Shown: one piece after another, positions 1 to 7,962 of the stretch
Layout: every line of letters starts with the position of its first letter
How positions within the stretch are numbered: the first letter of the stretch is position 1
Source: JAZDRH01 sp047470865
Lineage (GTDB): Bacteria > Pseudomonadota > Gammaproteobacteria > Pseudomonadales > Pseudomonadaceae
DNA length: 64,000 bases
Assembly (NCBI RefSeq): GCF_047470865.1
Contig: NZ_JAZDRH010000018.1
Location: forward strand, 4,401 to 68,400
Direction of reading: 5' to 3'
The notes under the pieces: generated by a model
Databases searched by the model: none
What the model was told of the DNA's origin: nothing
Seen by the model: only the letters and a program-made list of their open reading frames with translations
Translations under genes and position numbers: made by a program

Positions 1-722
1 ACAATAACTCCATAGTGGCTTTTTCAACAGGTTCATTACTCAACTTGGCGCAAGGTAAGTTTGGTCGTTATACAGAAAAAGATGTGCGTTGGTTGGCTGT
101 AGTGGGCGCTGATTACGGTGCTATCACCGTATCTTCGAATTCACCCTATAACACCTTAGATGACCTGATCCAAGCGTTAAAGAAGGATCCTAGTAAAGTG
201 GTGTTTGGTGCAGGCGGGACTATAGGTGGCCAAGATTGGATGCAGGTTGCTCTTTTAGCAAGAGCGGCTCAAGTTGACCCGCGCAAACTACGCTATGTTG
301 CCTTTGAAGGGGGTGGAGAAACATTAACTGCTATGTTGGGCGGGCATATTGGAGCTTCGAGTAGTGGTTTAGGTGAGGTTTTACCTCAGGTGGAAGCGGG
401 AAAAATTCGAGTGCTAGCTGTTCTTTCAGATGAGCGTTTAGCGGGGGCTTACAACTATATACCTACCGCTAAGGAACAGGGGTACAACATTAGTTGGCCT
501 GTTATCCGCGGCTTCTACATGGGCCCTAAAGTCTCTGATGAAGACTTTACTTGGTGGCAACAACGTTTTGAAAAAATGCTGGCAATGCCTGAGTTTGATC
601 AGTTACGTACCCAACGTGGGCTATTCCCTATGAATCTTACGGGAAAAGAGTTGGAGCAGTCCATCTACCAGCAGGTAGAAACATTTAGAGCGTTAGCCAC
701 TGAATTTGATCTCATTAAATAA
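1..722 (+). CDS. tctC: Tripartite tricarboxylate transporter substrate-binding protein TctC (5' truncated)
   Basis: Periplasmic solute receptor of a TctCBA secondary transporter for tri- or dicarboxylates. The reading frame is open back to the first bases of the window, so the signal peptide and first lobe are missing; the GTG at 15 is internal, not the real start. About 235 C-terminal residues remain of a family normally near 320. They carry the typical pattern of the second half of Bug/TctC receptors: a GAGGTIGGQDW stretch, then FEGGGETLTAMLGGHIGAS and a hinge region. tctB and tctA follow on the same strand, which supports the call. Substrate cannot be told from sequence. Confidence 0.9.
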   Translation, partial: NNSIVAFSTGSLLNLAQGKFGRYTEKDVRWLAVVGADYGAITVSSNSPYNTLDDLIQALKKDPSKVVFGAGGTIGGQDWMQVALLARAAQVDPRKLRYVAFEGGGETLTAMLGGHIGASSSGLGEVLPQVEAGKIRVLAVLSDERLAGAYNYIPTAKEQGYNISWPVIRGFYMGPKVSDEDFTWWQQRFEKMLAMPEFDQLRTQRGLFPMNLTGKELEQSIYQQVETFRALATEFDLIK

Positions 723-740
723 TACAGAGCCATTTATGTG

Positions 741-767
741 GTGCTCCTTAGAGGTGTTAAGGAGCGC
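741..767 (+). promoter_or_regulatory. Intercistronic hairpin between tctC and tctB
   Basis: An 8-bp perfect stem (743-750 with 758-765) plus a closing G-C and wobble pair, with a 7-base loop. There is no T-run after it, so it is not a simple terminator. The 3' arm contains AAGGAG, a ribosome-binding sequence for an ATG at 773. The hairpin may protect the tctC transcript end or lower tctB translation, as is common between binding-protein and membrane-subunit genes (inference). Confidence 0.6.
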
Positions 768-787
768 CTATAATGAGGGGGTCAAAC

Positions 788-1222
788 ATGACAATAAGAA
801 TCTTTGCAGGAGTATTGCTTTTGCTTTGGCTAGGGCTTTTAGCTGTAGCTTGGCAATTTTCTGCACCTTTTACATATGATCCAGTAGGCCCTAGGGCTTA
901 TCCATTACTAATACTATGCTTACTATGCCTGTGTTCATTGTGGGTTGTAATTAAACCAGAAACAGTAAAATCAGACTGGTCGCATCTATGGAGTGTAGCT
1001 GCTTGTATTATTGCATTAGTAGTGTACACCTACATTTTTCAGCTACTAGGGTTTTTATTAAGCACTTTTAGTTTAATGCTCTTTATGAGTTATTTATTTA
1101 AAAGTGCTTGGTGGCATAGTTTTATTTTTTCAGCCTTAGCCAGTATTGCGCTGTACATATTGTTTGATCGCTTTTTAGATGTTTCTTTGCCTCTTGGCTT
1201 ATTGGAACCATTATTTAATTAA
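788..1222 (+). CDS. tctB: Tripartite tricarboxylate transporter small membrane protein TctB
   Basis: Small inner-membrane subunit of the TctCBA transporter. It has four hydrophobic segments (roughly residues 5-25, 35-52, 65-85 and 90-135 from this start), low sequence conservation and the usual length of about 145 residues. I favour the ATG at 788 (MTIRIFAG) because a GAGGGGG ribosome site sits 7 bases upstream outside the hairpin. An in-frame ATG at 773 adds five residues and uses the AAGGAG inside the hairpin. It lies between tctC and tctA, 12 bases before tctA. Confidence 0.85.
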   Translation: MTIRIFAGVLLLLWLGLLAVAWQFSAPFTYDPVGPRAYPLLILCLLCLCSLWVVIKPETVKSDWSHLWSVAACIIALVVYTYIFQLLGFLLSTFSLMLFMSYLFKSAWWHSFIFSALASIALYILFDRFLDVSLPLGLLEPLFN

Positions 1223-1234
1223 AGGACTATAAAT

Positions 1235-2728
1235 ATGGATACTTTAGCTTACTTAGCGCAAGGTTTTGCTGTCGCACTAGAGCCACAAAACTTAATAGTT
1301 GCTTTACTAGGTGCATTTATCGGCACTGTGGTTGGTCTCTTACCAGGTTTAGGGCCTATTAATGGCGTAGCTATCTTATTACCTATTGCTTATGCGATGA
1401 ATCTGCCTCCAGAAACGGCCCTTATTCTATTGGCAGCAGTTTACTTAGGTTGTGAGTATGGGGGGCGTATTTCAGCTATTTTATTAAATGTACCTGGTGA
1501 TGCCGCTGCGGTCATGACAACTTTAGATGGATACCCTTTAGCTAAACAGGGGAAGGCTGGAATTGCATTATCACTGTCAGCATTTAGCTCCTTTATGGGA
1601 AGCACTATAGCCACTATTGGTGTGGTGATATTTGCTCCATTACTTGCTCAGTGGGCAGTCTCTTTTGGTCCTGCAGAGTATTTTGTATTAATGATCTTCG
1701 CCATTACCTGTTTGGGTGGAATGATTGGAGATAAACCTATAAAAACATTTATTTGCGCCTTAATAGGATTACTACTTGCAACTGTAGGTGTTGATTCTAC
1801 TACAGGAGTTTATCGTTTTACTTTTGGTAGTGTTGGTTTATCAGACGGTATTTCATTCATTATTATTGTAATTGGTTTTTTTAGCATCAGCGAAGTGCTG
1901 TTAATGTTGGAAAATACTCGCTCAGGCCAAAAAGCAGTGAAAGCTGGTGGGCGTATGCTGTTTAATCTACGAGAGTTATTGCATAGTTTAGGTGCGATTT
2001 TACGTAGTGGCACAACAGGCTTTGTTGTAGGTACTTTACCAGGTGCTGGAGCTACTATCGCTAGCGCCATGACTTATGCTGCAGAAAAACGTATTGCAGG
2101 TGATGAAGGAAAGTTTGGCGAAGGCGATTTACGTGGCGTTGCAGCACCAGAAGCGGCTAATAATGCATCGGCATGCGGCTCCTTTATACCTATGCTTACT
2201 TTAGGTGTTCCAGGCTCTGGTACAACAGCGGTCATGATGGGAGCGTTGACACTGTATAATATCACACCAGGCCCTATGTTATTTGAGCAGCAACCTGATG
2301 TTGTTTGGGGATTAATCGCCTCATTATTTATAGGGAATATTATTTTATTATTGCTTAATATTCCTTTAGTTGGTGTGTTTGCACGGCTTTTAAGTGTACC
2401 TAGTTGGATGCTAGTACCTTTTATCGCAGTGATTAGCTTGCTTGGCGTGTATGCAATTTATGGCTCAACATTTGATTTATTGTTAGCTGTAGCACTAGGC
2501 GTTTTTGGTTATATTTTGCGCAAACTTGATTTTCCACTATCTGCGTTAATACTAGGCTTTGTATTAGGGGAGCTGATGGAAGAAAACTTACGTAGAGCGT
2601 TATCTATATCCAATGGTGAATTAGGTATTTTGTGGCAAAGTCCTATTTCTATGACCTTATGGGCACTGGCGGTTGCAATGGTCCTACTACCTGCGCTGCG
2701 CTGGTTGCGTAAAAAAATTAAGAGCTAG
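1235..2728 (+). CDS. tctA: Tripartite tricarboxylate transporter large permease TctA
   Basis: Large membrane subunit, 497 residues with about 11-12 hydrophobic helices; it forms the transport path for substrate handed over by TctC. The family signature is visible near residues 35-50 (GLLPGLGPINGVAILLP) and again near 265-330 (GTLPGAGATIAS, APEAANNASACGSFIPML), the internally repeated core of TctA. A good ribosome site (AAAGGA) lies 9 bases before the ATG. It ends just before a strong bidirectional terminator, so tctCBA is probably one operon whose start is outside the window. Confidence 0.95.
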   Translation: MDTLAYLAQGFAVALEPQNLIVALLGAFIGTVVGLLPGLGPINGVAILLPIAYAMNLPPETALILLAAVYLGCEYGGRISAILLNVPGDAAAVMTTLDGYPLAKQGKAGIALSLSAFSSFMGSTIATIGVVIFAPLLAQWAVSFGPAEYFVLMIFAITCLGGMIGDKPIKTFICALIGLLLATVGVDSTTGVYRFTFGSVGLSDGISFIIIVIGFFSISEVLLMLENTRSGQKAVKAGGRMLFNLRELLHSLGAILRSGTTGFVVGTLPGAGATIASAMTYAAEKRIAGDEGKFGEGDLRGVAAPEAANNASACGSFIPMLTLGVPGSGTTAVMMGALTLYNITPGPMLFEQQPDVVWGLIASLFIGNIILLLLNIPLVGVFARLLSVPSWMLVPFIAVISLLGVYAIYGSTFDLLLAVALGVFGYILRKLDFPLSALILGFVLGELMEENLRRALSISNGELGILWQSPISMTLWALAVAMVLLPALRWLRKKIKS

Positions 2729-2733
2729 CCTAG

Positions 2734-2768
2734 AAAACCTTAGTGCACAGGCGTCACTAAGGTTTTTT
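2734..2768. terminator. Bidirectional terminator between tctA and the CHAP gene
   Basis: 12-bp perfect inverted repeat, 2734-2745 with 2755-2766, loop of 9 bases, T-run on the plus side and A-run on the other. It lies between two convergent genes and overlaps the last codons of the minus-strand gene. Confidence 0.85.
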
Positions 2769-3440
2769 CATATTGCTCGGTAAACGTAGCCAGCCTAGCA
2801 CATTCGTATCAGCTAGCTTATTTGACTCGGTTAGACTAAGACGGATACGTTCACGAGAGCTGGCAAATAGGCCAGGATTTTGTTGAACAATCTCAATATC
2901 TTGGGCTGTTACTTCACTAACAATGGCAACATGACCAAAAGGGTTGAGCAGCCAAGGACGAAACACAATAAGATCATCAGTTTGTATGGCAAACTGGCCG
3001 TCGTTTCGAAATTGGTACATGTTGCGTTGGCGGTTGTATTCCCCAGATTTTAACTGCGCTTGAAAAAAATCATGCGCATTGCCGAAGGTATCAGGCATAC
3101 GATGCTGGTATTGGGTGTAATAAAAGCGTTTTACGAATTCAACACATTGGTACTTCAAGCCAAAATTATAGCCATCGCTGGCGCGTTGACGCCCTTGGGT
3201 ATGCTTTATGCCACCATTAAAATAAATAGGTACTTGTTTGTACTCATCGATTACATCGCCCACGTTATGCCAAGGATTCAAGTTATAACGGGTGCCAGCC
3301 CATAGCAGTAGGGCCGCCAGTAGTAGAAGCACAGCGGAACAACTTAATGTGAGTAGAAAAACGTTATGGCGCATGGCAGCTAATCTTTTATAAGTGAGCC
3401 TATGTAATTTAGCGGAGAATGATGAAAAAGTAAGCTGCAT
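2757..3440 (-). CDS. Membrane-anchored CHAP-domain amidohydrolase
   Basis: 227 residues. One membrane segment at about 26-48 is followed by a periplasmic domain resembling the CHAP amidase of glutathionylspermidine synthetase/amidase. The likely nucleophile is the cysteine in GLKYQCVEFVKRFYY (around residue 98), and the likely histidine is in FGHVAIVSEV (around 170), followed by EIVQQNPG. Such enzymes cleave amide bonds in peptidoglycan peptides or in polyamine-peptide conjugates; which one applies here is not clear. The gene stands alone, convergent with tctA and divergent from modE. No clear ribosome site precedes the ATG at 3440; an internal Met at residue 23 is an alternative start. Confidence 0.7.
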   Translation of the reverse strand: MQLTFSSFSAKLHRLTYKRLAAMRHNVFLLTLSCSAVLLLLAALLLWAGTRYNLNPWHNVGDVIDEYKQVPIYFNGGIKHTQGRQRASDGYNFGLKYQCVEFVKRFYYTQYQHRMPDTFGNAHDFFQAQLKSGEYNRQRNMYQFRNDGQFAIQTDDLIVFRPWLLNPFGHVAIVSEVTAQDIEIVQQNPGLFASSRERIRLSLTESNKLADTNVLGWLRLPSNMKKP

Positions 3441-3543
3441 AAAACAATAACAGCTTGCCAGATCAAGTAATCAAGCTACAAATTACCTTTCGTTAATTTT
3501 CCTGATTAGAATAACCCTATAGTTTTTAGAGGAGTTTGACCTC

Positions 3544-4353
3544 ATGACAGAGCATGCCGCATTAGGTTTGCAAGGGCAAATCTGGATAACAGCAGGTGAG
3601 CGTAGTATAGGTGGTCATGGTCGTATGCAGTTGCTGGCGTTAATTGACGAGCTAGGTTCAATTTCCAAAGCAGCAAAAAATATGAAAATGAGCTACAAAG
3701 CCGCATGGGATGCTGTTGATCATATGAACAACTTAGCGGGTGAATCCCTTGTTTCGCGTACTACGGGAGGCAAGGGCGGTGGTTCTACCAAGCTAACCGC
3801 ACGTGGTCGCCAACTCATTGATAACTTCATGCGTATTGAACAAGCACATCAAGCCTTTCTTGCCCAGCTCAGCGAGCAAGCAGGAGGTATGGCAGATGAT
3901 TTACTTATGCTAAGGAGGCTTTCGATGAAAACAAGTGCACGTAATCAGTTTTATGGCAAAGTGCTGCAGGTTGAAAAGGGTGCTGTTAATGATGCTGTGG
4001 AGCTTGAAGTTACAGGCGGCTATCGTATTTGGGCCACTGTGACTTGTGAAAGTACACAAGCATTAGGCTTGGCTAGTGGTGTTGAAACATTTGCACTGAT
4101 TAAAGCATCTTCCATTATTTTGGCGGCTGATGGCGATAACTTACGTTTGTCAGCACGTAATCAACTAACAGGTACTATTAGTCGCTTACAAAAAGGTGCT
4201 GTGAATAGTGAAGTGGTTATAACTCTAGCAGGTGAGCAGACAGTGGCGGCTATTGTTACTAATGACAGTGTTACTGCCCTAGGTTTAGCTGAAGGCAAAC
4301 AGGCAACAGCCGTATTTAAAGCCTCCAGCGTTATTTTAGCAACACCACTTTAA
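3544..4353 (+). CDS. modE: Molybdate-responsive transcriptional regulator ModE
   Basis: 269 residues, full length for ModE. An N-terminal winged helix of the LysR-like type (residues 20-110: SISKAAKNMKMSYKAAWDAVD) is followed by two MOP/TOBE molybdate-binding modules (about 130-200 and 203-268), each starting with the pattern SARNQ. With molybdate bound, ModE represses the modABC uptake operon and can activate cofactor genes. A matching operator lies before modA at 11261. The gene is preceded by GAGGAG, and its stop overlaps the convergent moeA stop by 4 bases. Confidence 0.95.
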   Translation: MTEHAALGLQGQIWITAGERSIGGHGRMQLLALIDELGSISKAAKNMKMSYKAAWDAVDHMNNLAGESLVSRTTGGKGGGSTKLTARGRQLIDNFMRIEQAHQAFLAQLSEQAGGMADDLLMLRRLSMKTSARNQFYGKVLQVEKGAVNDAVELEVTGGYRIWATVTCESTQALGLASGVETFALIKASSIILAADGDNLRLSARNQLTGTISRLQKGAVNSEVVITLAGEQTVAAIVTNDSVTALGLAEGKQATAVFKASSVILATPL

Positions 4354-5582
4354 CTGGTTAAGATGGACATCGGAATAAAGGTTACTAAGTCGCCTTTATT
4401 TAAAGTGGTATTGGGTTTGATCACAGCTAAGCCATCAGCCCAACAGCTAGCCTGTAAAATAGCTGAGCCTTGTTGAGCGTTAACCTCTACCGCTGTAGTG
4501 CCGTTGTCTAAGGTTTTAACGCGTGCTCTTAGATATTGCTGGCGTGGTTTGGCTTTATGCCAATTAAAGTCAGCAGGTAAGGTGACTGACTGAGGCAGTA
4601 CATCTAACATACCTTGGGCGCGTAGCAAAACAGGGCGTGCAATAATTAATGCAGTGATCAACGCTGCGGCAGGATTGCCCGGCAAACCAAACCAAGGTGT
4701 TTGCTGGATGGTGCCAAAAGCGATTGGCTTACCAGGTTGCATAGCAACACGCCATAAATTCAACTCACCAAGATCTTCAACCGCTTGTTTGAGGTGATCT
4801 TCTTCGCCAACGGAAACGCCACCACTGCTGATTAAGATATCTTGTACTTGACTGGCTTTGGCTAAAATATCGCGCGTGGCGAGTAGGTTGTCAGGCATAA
4901 TGCCGTAGTCCGTAACTTCAAAACCCCAGTTACGAAAGAGTGCACCAAGGCTATAACGATTAACATCATAAATCTGCCCAGCATTTAGGGTTTCGCCTGG
5001 ACTGGTCAACTCATCACCGCTACTAAGCAAACCAATCCGCAAGGGACGGTAAACCTGTACTTCGTCATAGCCTTGGCTGGCCAGCATGCCTAGTTCTTGA
5101 GGTCTTAAACGTGTGCCTGTGTCAAGTAATGGGGCTCCTGCTACAGTGGACTCGGCTTTTTTGCGTACATGTTGCCCTACTTTAACCTGTGAAAAAATGG
5201 CTAGATCATCTTCCAGTTGCACCTCTTCTTGAGCTACAACGGTATCTGCCCCTTGAGGTAAAGGCGCACCAGTAAAAATACGCATGCAGCAGCCGCTGGG
5301 CAAAGTTTGATCAGGGCTGTCGCCTGCGGCAATGCGGCCGGCTATAGGTAAGCTCGCGCTATTATTAACTAGGTCTTGGCTATTCAGTGCGTAACCATCC
5401 ATGGCGCTATTGTCCCATGGTGGAACATCAAAGGCGGCATTTACAGGTTCACGTAAAATATGCGCAAGAGCTTGAGGAAGGGGAAGGATTTCGCTGCGAG
5501 GCGCAATTTTGATCAGACTTAGTAGCGTTTCAATAACGTCATCAACAGGGTGAAGGCTATCTCTATCACATACATCTAACAT
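4350..5582 (-). CDS. moeA: Molybdopterin molybdenumtransferase MoeA (copy 1)
   Basis: 410 residues. MoeA inserts molybdate into adenylylated molybdopterin to give Mo-molybdopterin. Seen: the N-terminal PPWDNSAMDGYAL motif (about residues 54-66), FTGAPLPQGADTVV, the G-domain pattern SSGGVSVGEEDHL (about 253-265), PGKPIAFG and GLPGNPAAAL, and the C-terminal beta domain. It is the last gene of a minus-strand series mobA-moaC-moaD-moaE-moeA with almost no gaps (3 bases after moaE). A second MoeA is encoded at 7963; the two differ clearly in sequence, so they are paralogues rather than a recent duplication. Confidence 0.95.
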   Translation of the reverse strand: MLDVCDRDSLHPVDDVIETLLSLIKIAPRSEILPLPQALAHILREPVNAAFDVPPWDNSAMDGYALNSQDLVNNSASLPIAGRIAAGDSPDQTLPSGCCMRIFTGAPLPQGADTVVAQEEVQLEDDLAIFSQVKVGQHVRKKAESTVAGAPLLDTGTRLRPQELGMLASQGYDEVQVYRPLRIGLLSSGDELTSPGETLNAGQIYDVNRYSLGALFRNWGFEVTDYGIMPDNLLATRDILAKASQVQDILISSGGVSVGEEDHLKQAVEDLGELNLWRVAMQPGKPIAFGTIQQTPWFGLPGNPAAALITALIIARPVLLRAQGMLDVLPQSVTLPADFNWHKAKPRQQYLRARVKTLDNGTTAVEVNAQQGSAILQASCWADGLAVIKPNTTLNKGDLVTFIPMSILTS

Positions 5583-5585
5583 GGT

Positions 5586-6047
5586 TCAGTCCTCGGTGGT
5601 TTGCCAGCGTGCTGCGGCTAACTGGTCTGTTTCACGTGCATCAACCCAACGCTCATTCTCTAATGTAGTTTCTTTTTTCCAAAACGGGGCACGAGTTTTT
5701 AAGTAATCCATCATAAACTCACACGCCGCAAAAGCATCGCTTCTGTGGGCACTACAAGCGGCAACAAAGACAATAGCTTCTCCTGCTTGTAGCAGGCCTA
5801 CTCGGTGTAGAATTTGCACATTATTTAGTTTCCAGCGCTGCATAGCTTGCTTGGCAATATCAGAGAGTGCTTTTTCGGTCATGCCAGGATAGTGCTCAAG
5901 AAACAAAGTGCTAACCGTATCACCTTGGTTAAAATCGCGCACAAAGCCAGTAAAACTCGCAATAGCGCCAACGCCTAGTTCGCCCGCGTGTAAGGCGTTA
6001 AGCTGTGCGCCAGGATCAAAGGCTGTAGTTTGTACTTGAATTATCAT
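5586..6047 (-). CDS. moaE: Molybdopterin synthase catalytic subunit MoaE
   Basis: 153 residues, normal for the large subunit of molybdopterin synthase, which with MoaD adds two sulfurs to cyclic pyranopterin monophosphate. Typical motifs: GAIASFTGFVRDFNQ (about 27-41), LEHYPGM, HRVGLLQAGEAIVFVAACSAHR (split here by the 20-residue limit: HRVGLLQAGE then AIVFVAACSAHR), and the catalytic lysine region APFWKKE near 123-129. It begins one base before the moaD stop, so the two are probably translationally coupled. Confidence 0.95.
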   Translation of the reverse strand: MIIQVQTTAFDPGAQLNALHAGELGVGAIASFTGFVRDFNQGDTVSTLFLEHYPGMTEKALSDIAKQAMQRWKLNNVQILHRVGLLQAGEAIVFVAACSAHRSDAFAACEFMMDYLKTRAPFWKKETTLENERWVDARETDQLAAARWQTTED

Positions 6048-6296
6048 CTAGCCACCTGTAACAGTGGGAAACAAAGCAAGCTCATCACCTGCTTTAATGG
6101 TGGTATGCACTTTACATAGTTGTTGGTTAATGGCGCACATCAAACCAGCATCATTGAGTACAGTCCAAGCCTCACCACGTTCAACTAGGCTAGCTATGAC
6201 ATCAGCTACCGTTTGCCAATGAGGCTGCCATTGCAGACTAAGTTGCTCTGTACCTATTTCTTCACGATAGCGTGCAAAAAGTAGAAGATTGAGCAT
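6048..6296 (-). CDS. moaD: Molybdopterin synthase sulfur carrier subunit MoaD
   Basis: 82 residues with a ubiquitin-like fold pattern and the obligatory C-terminal Gly-Gly (ends in FPTVTGG), which is adenylated and thiocarboxylated before sulfur transfer with MoaE. The stop is TAG. The start shares a base with the moaC stop at 6296. The MoeB-type activating enzyme needed for thiocarboxylation is not in this window. Confidence 0.93.
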   Translation of the reverse strand: MLNLLLFARYREEIGTEQLSLQWQPHWQTVADVIASLVERGEAWTVLNDAGLMCAINQQLCKVHTTIKAGDELALFPTVTGG

Positions 6297-6778
6297 TAGT
6301 TCGCCTCATTTGGGTTGAGTTGATAATGACCTGACTTACCACCGCGTTTTTCTACAAGCTGTAAATTCTCAATGGTCATGCTGCGATCGACAGCCTTACA
6401 CATATCATACAGGGTCAGTGCTGCAACACTGGCAGCGGTTAGTGCTTCCATCTCAACACCCGTTTGCCCACAGAGTTTGCAGGTTGCCTGAATATGTACG
6501 CGGTCTGGAGCCTGAACGGTTAAATGCACTTTTATGCTGGTTAAGAGTAAAGGGTGGCAGAGTGGGATTAGCTCATGGGTGCGTTTTGCCGCTTGAATGC
6601 CAGCAATACGTGCAACCGCAAAAACATCACCTTTGGGATGTCCACCTTGTTCAATCAGGGTAAGTGTTGCTGGTTGCATACGAATCCATGCCTGGGCTGT
6701 GGCTTCACGTGCGGTGTTAGCTTTATCACTAACATCTACCATGTTGGCGTTGCCTTGGGCATCAAGGTGAGTAAGCAT
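6296..6778 (-). CDS. moaC: Cyclic pyranopterin monophosphate synthase MoaC
   Basis: 160 residues, standard length. It acts after the radical SAM enzyme MoaA to form cPMP. Motifs: HLDAQGNANMVDVSDK at the N terminus, KRTHELIPLCHPLLL near residues 66-80 and VEMEALTAASVAALT near 116-130, with the conserved substrate-binding His/Cys/Glu/Lys environment. It sits 9 bases after mobA. Confidence 0.96.
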   Translation of the reverse strand: MLTHLDAQGNANMVDVSDKANTAREATAQAWIRMQPATLTLIEQGGHPKGDVFAVARIAGIQAAKRTHELIPLCHPLLLTSIKVHLTVQAPDRVHIQATCKLCGQTGVEMEALTAASVAALTLYDMCKAVDRSMTIENLQLVEKRGGKSGHYQLNPNEAN

Positions 6779-6787
6779 GCATCGTCC

Positions 6788-7369
6788 TCAAGAAAACTGT
6801 TCTAGTACAGCAGGTTCATTAAAGTTGGCTAAACGAGGATCGTCGTCAGCACATTCTAAGGCATTAGCACCAATCTGTTGCAGTGCAATACGTGGGCGAC
6901 GTTCTCCCGCTACCCATTGTGCCTGTAAGTCGGCTAATGAGCTGCGTTGCACTGCACTAAATAGCGGTTGGTAGAAACCCTGTTGGCGCAGCATAACGGC
7001 TGAAGATTGTACTTGCTGATACAACTGCTCAAGTAAAGCAGAGTCAATACAAGGTGCATCACAGGGTAAGAAAATAACATAGTCATGGCGGGCGGCGGAT
7101 AGCCCACTAATGATACCAGTAAGAGGGCCAGAGAAGCTGTTATCAGGGTCTGTCACAATACGATCAGCAAGTTGCGCGTAACGCTCAAAATTTCTATTAC
7201 AAGAAATAATTAAATCATCAGTTAAAGGTCGTACTACAGCATAAATATGCTCAATTAAGGCGCGATTTTTCCAAAGCATCCAGCCTTTATCCTGGCCGCC
7301 CATGCGCTGGCCTTGGCCACCAGCCAAAACAACAATAGAACAATTTGTAAAAATAGGAGCATTAGGCAT
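6788..7369 (-). CDS. mobA: Molybdenum cofactor guanylyltransferase MobA
   Basis: 193 residues. MobA attaches GMP from GTP to the molybdenum cofactor to make the MGD form used by DMSO-reductase-type enzymes. The nucleotide-binding N terminus LAGGQGQRMGGQDKG is at residues 15-29, and FLPCDAP around 95-101 holds the Mg-binding aspartate. First gene of the minus-strand mobA-moaCDE-moeA series; its promoter must lie in the 58-base divergent gap to moaB. Confidence 0.94.
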   Translation of the reverse strand: MPNAPIFTNCSIVVLAGGQGQRMGGQDKGWMLWKNRALIEHIYAVVRPLTDDLIISCNRNFERYAQLADRIVTDPDNSFSGPLTGIISGLSAARHDYVIFLPCDAPCIDSALLEQLYQQVQSSAVMLRQQGFYQPLFSAVQRSSLADLQAQWVAGERRPRIALQQIGANALECADDDPRLANFNEPAVLEQFS

Positions 7370-7427
7370 AGGCTTTGATATCTATAGTATATGATGTGTT
7401 ATCAGCACAAAGTCGCAGGGTATTGTT

Positions 7428-7961
7428 ATGAGCCACGCTAGTACAAGCTTTATTCCTTTAAATATTGCTGTTTTAACAGTAAGTGATACACGCACTGTAG
7501 AAACAGACACTTCAGGGCAGCTTTTAGTTGATCGTTTGACCGAGGCTGGGCATCAGCTGGTTGAGCGTGCGCTACTGCAAGATAACTTATATCAAATTCG
7601 TGCCAAGGTGGCGAATTGGATCGCACAAGGCAGCGTGCAGGTAGTACTTATTACAGGTGGCACAGGGTTTACTGGGCGCGATAGCACGCCTGAAGCTGTG
7701 GCTTGTTTGTTAGACAAACAGGTAGATGGTTTTGGTGAGTTATTTCGCCAATTGTCATATCAAGAAATTGGCACCTCTACTGTGCAGTCACGCGCTTTAG
7801 CTGGCTTGTCCAACAATACCTTGGTGTGCTGCTTGCCAGGTTCTACTGGGGCTTGCCGCACAGCTTGGGAAGGTATTTTGCAAGAACAGCTCGATTCACG
7901 CCATAAACCTTGTAATTTTGTTCCTCATTTAGGTTTAAAACCTGTGTGCTCAGGACGTTAA
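7428..7961 (+). CDS. moaB: Molybdenum cofactor biosynthesis protein MoaB
   Basis: 177 residues of the MoaB/Mog family, which adenylates molybdopterin before metal insertion. Characteristic pieces: LTVSDTR near 17-23, LITGGTGFTGRDSTPEAV near 76-93 and NNTLVCCLPGSTGACR near 128-143. In organisms without Mog, MoaB takes this role (family knowledge). The second moeA follows after one base, so adenylation and molybdate insertion are encoded together. Divergent from mobA. Confidence 0.93.
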   Translation: MSHASTSFIPLNIAVLTVSDTRTVETDTSGQLLVDRLTEAGHQLVERALLQDNLYQIRAKVANWIAQGSVQVVLITGGTGFTGRDSTPEAVACLLDKQVDGFGELFRQLSYQEIGTSTVQSRALAGLSNNTLVCCLPGSTGACRTAWEGILQEQLDSRHKPCNFVPHLGLKPVCSGR

Positions 7962-7962
7962 T

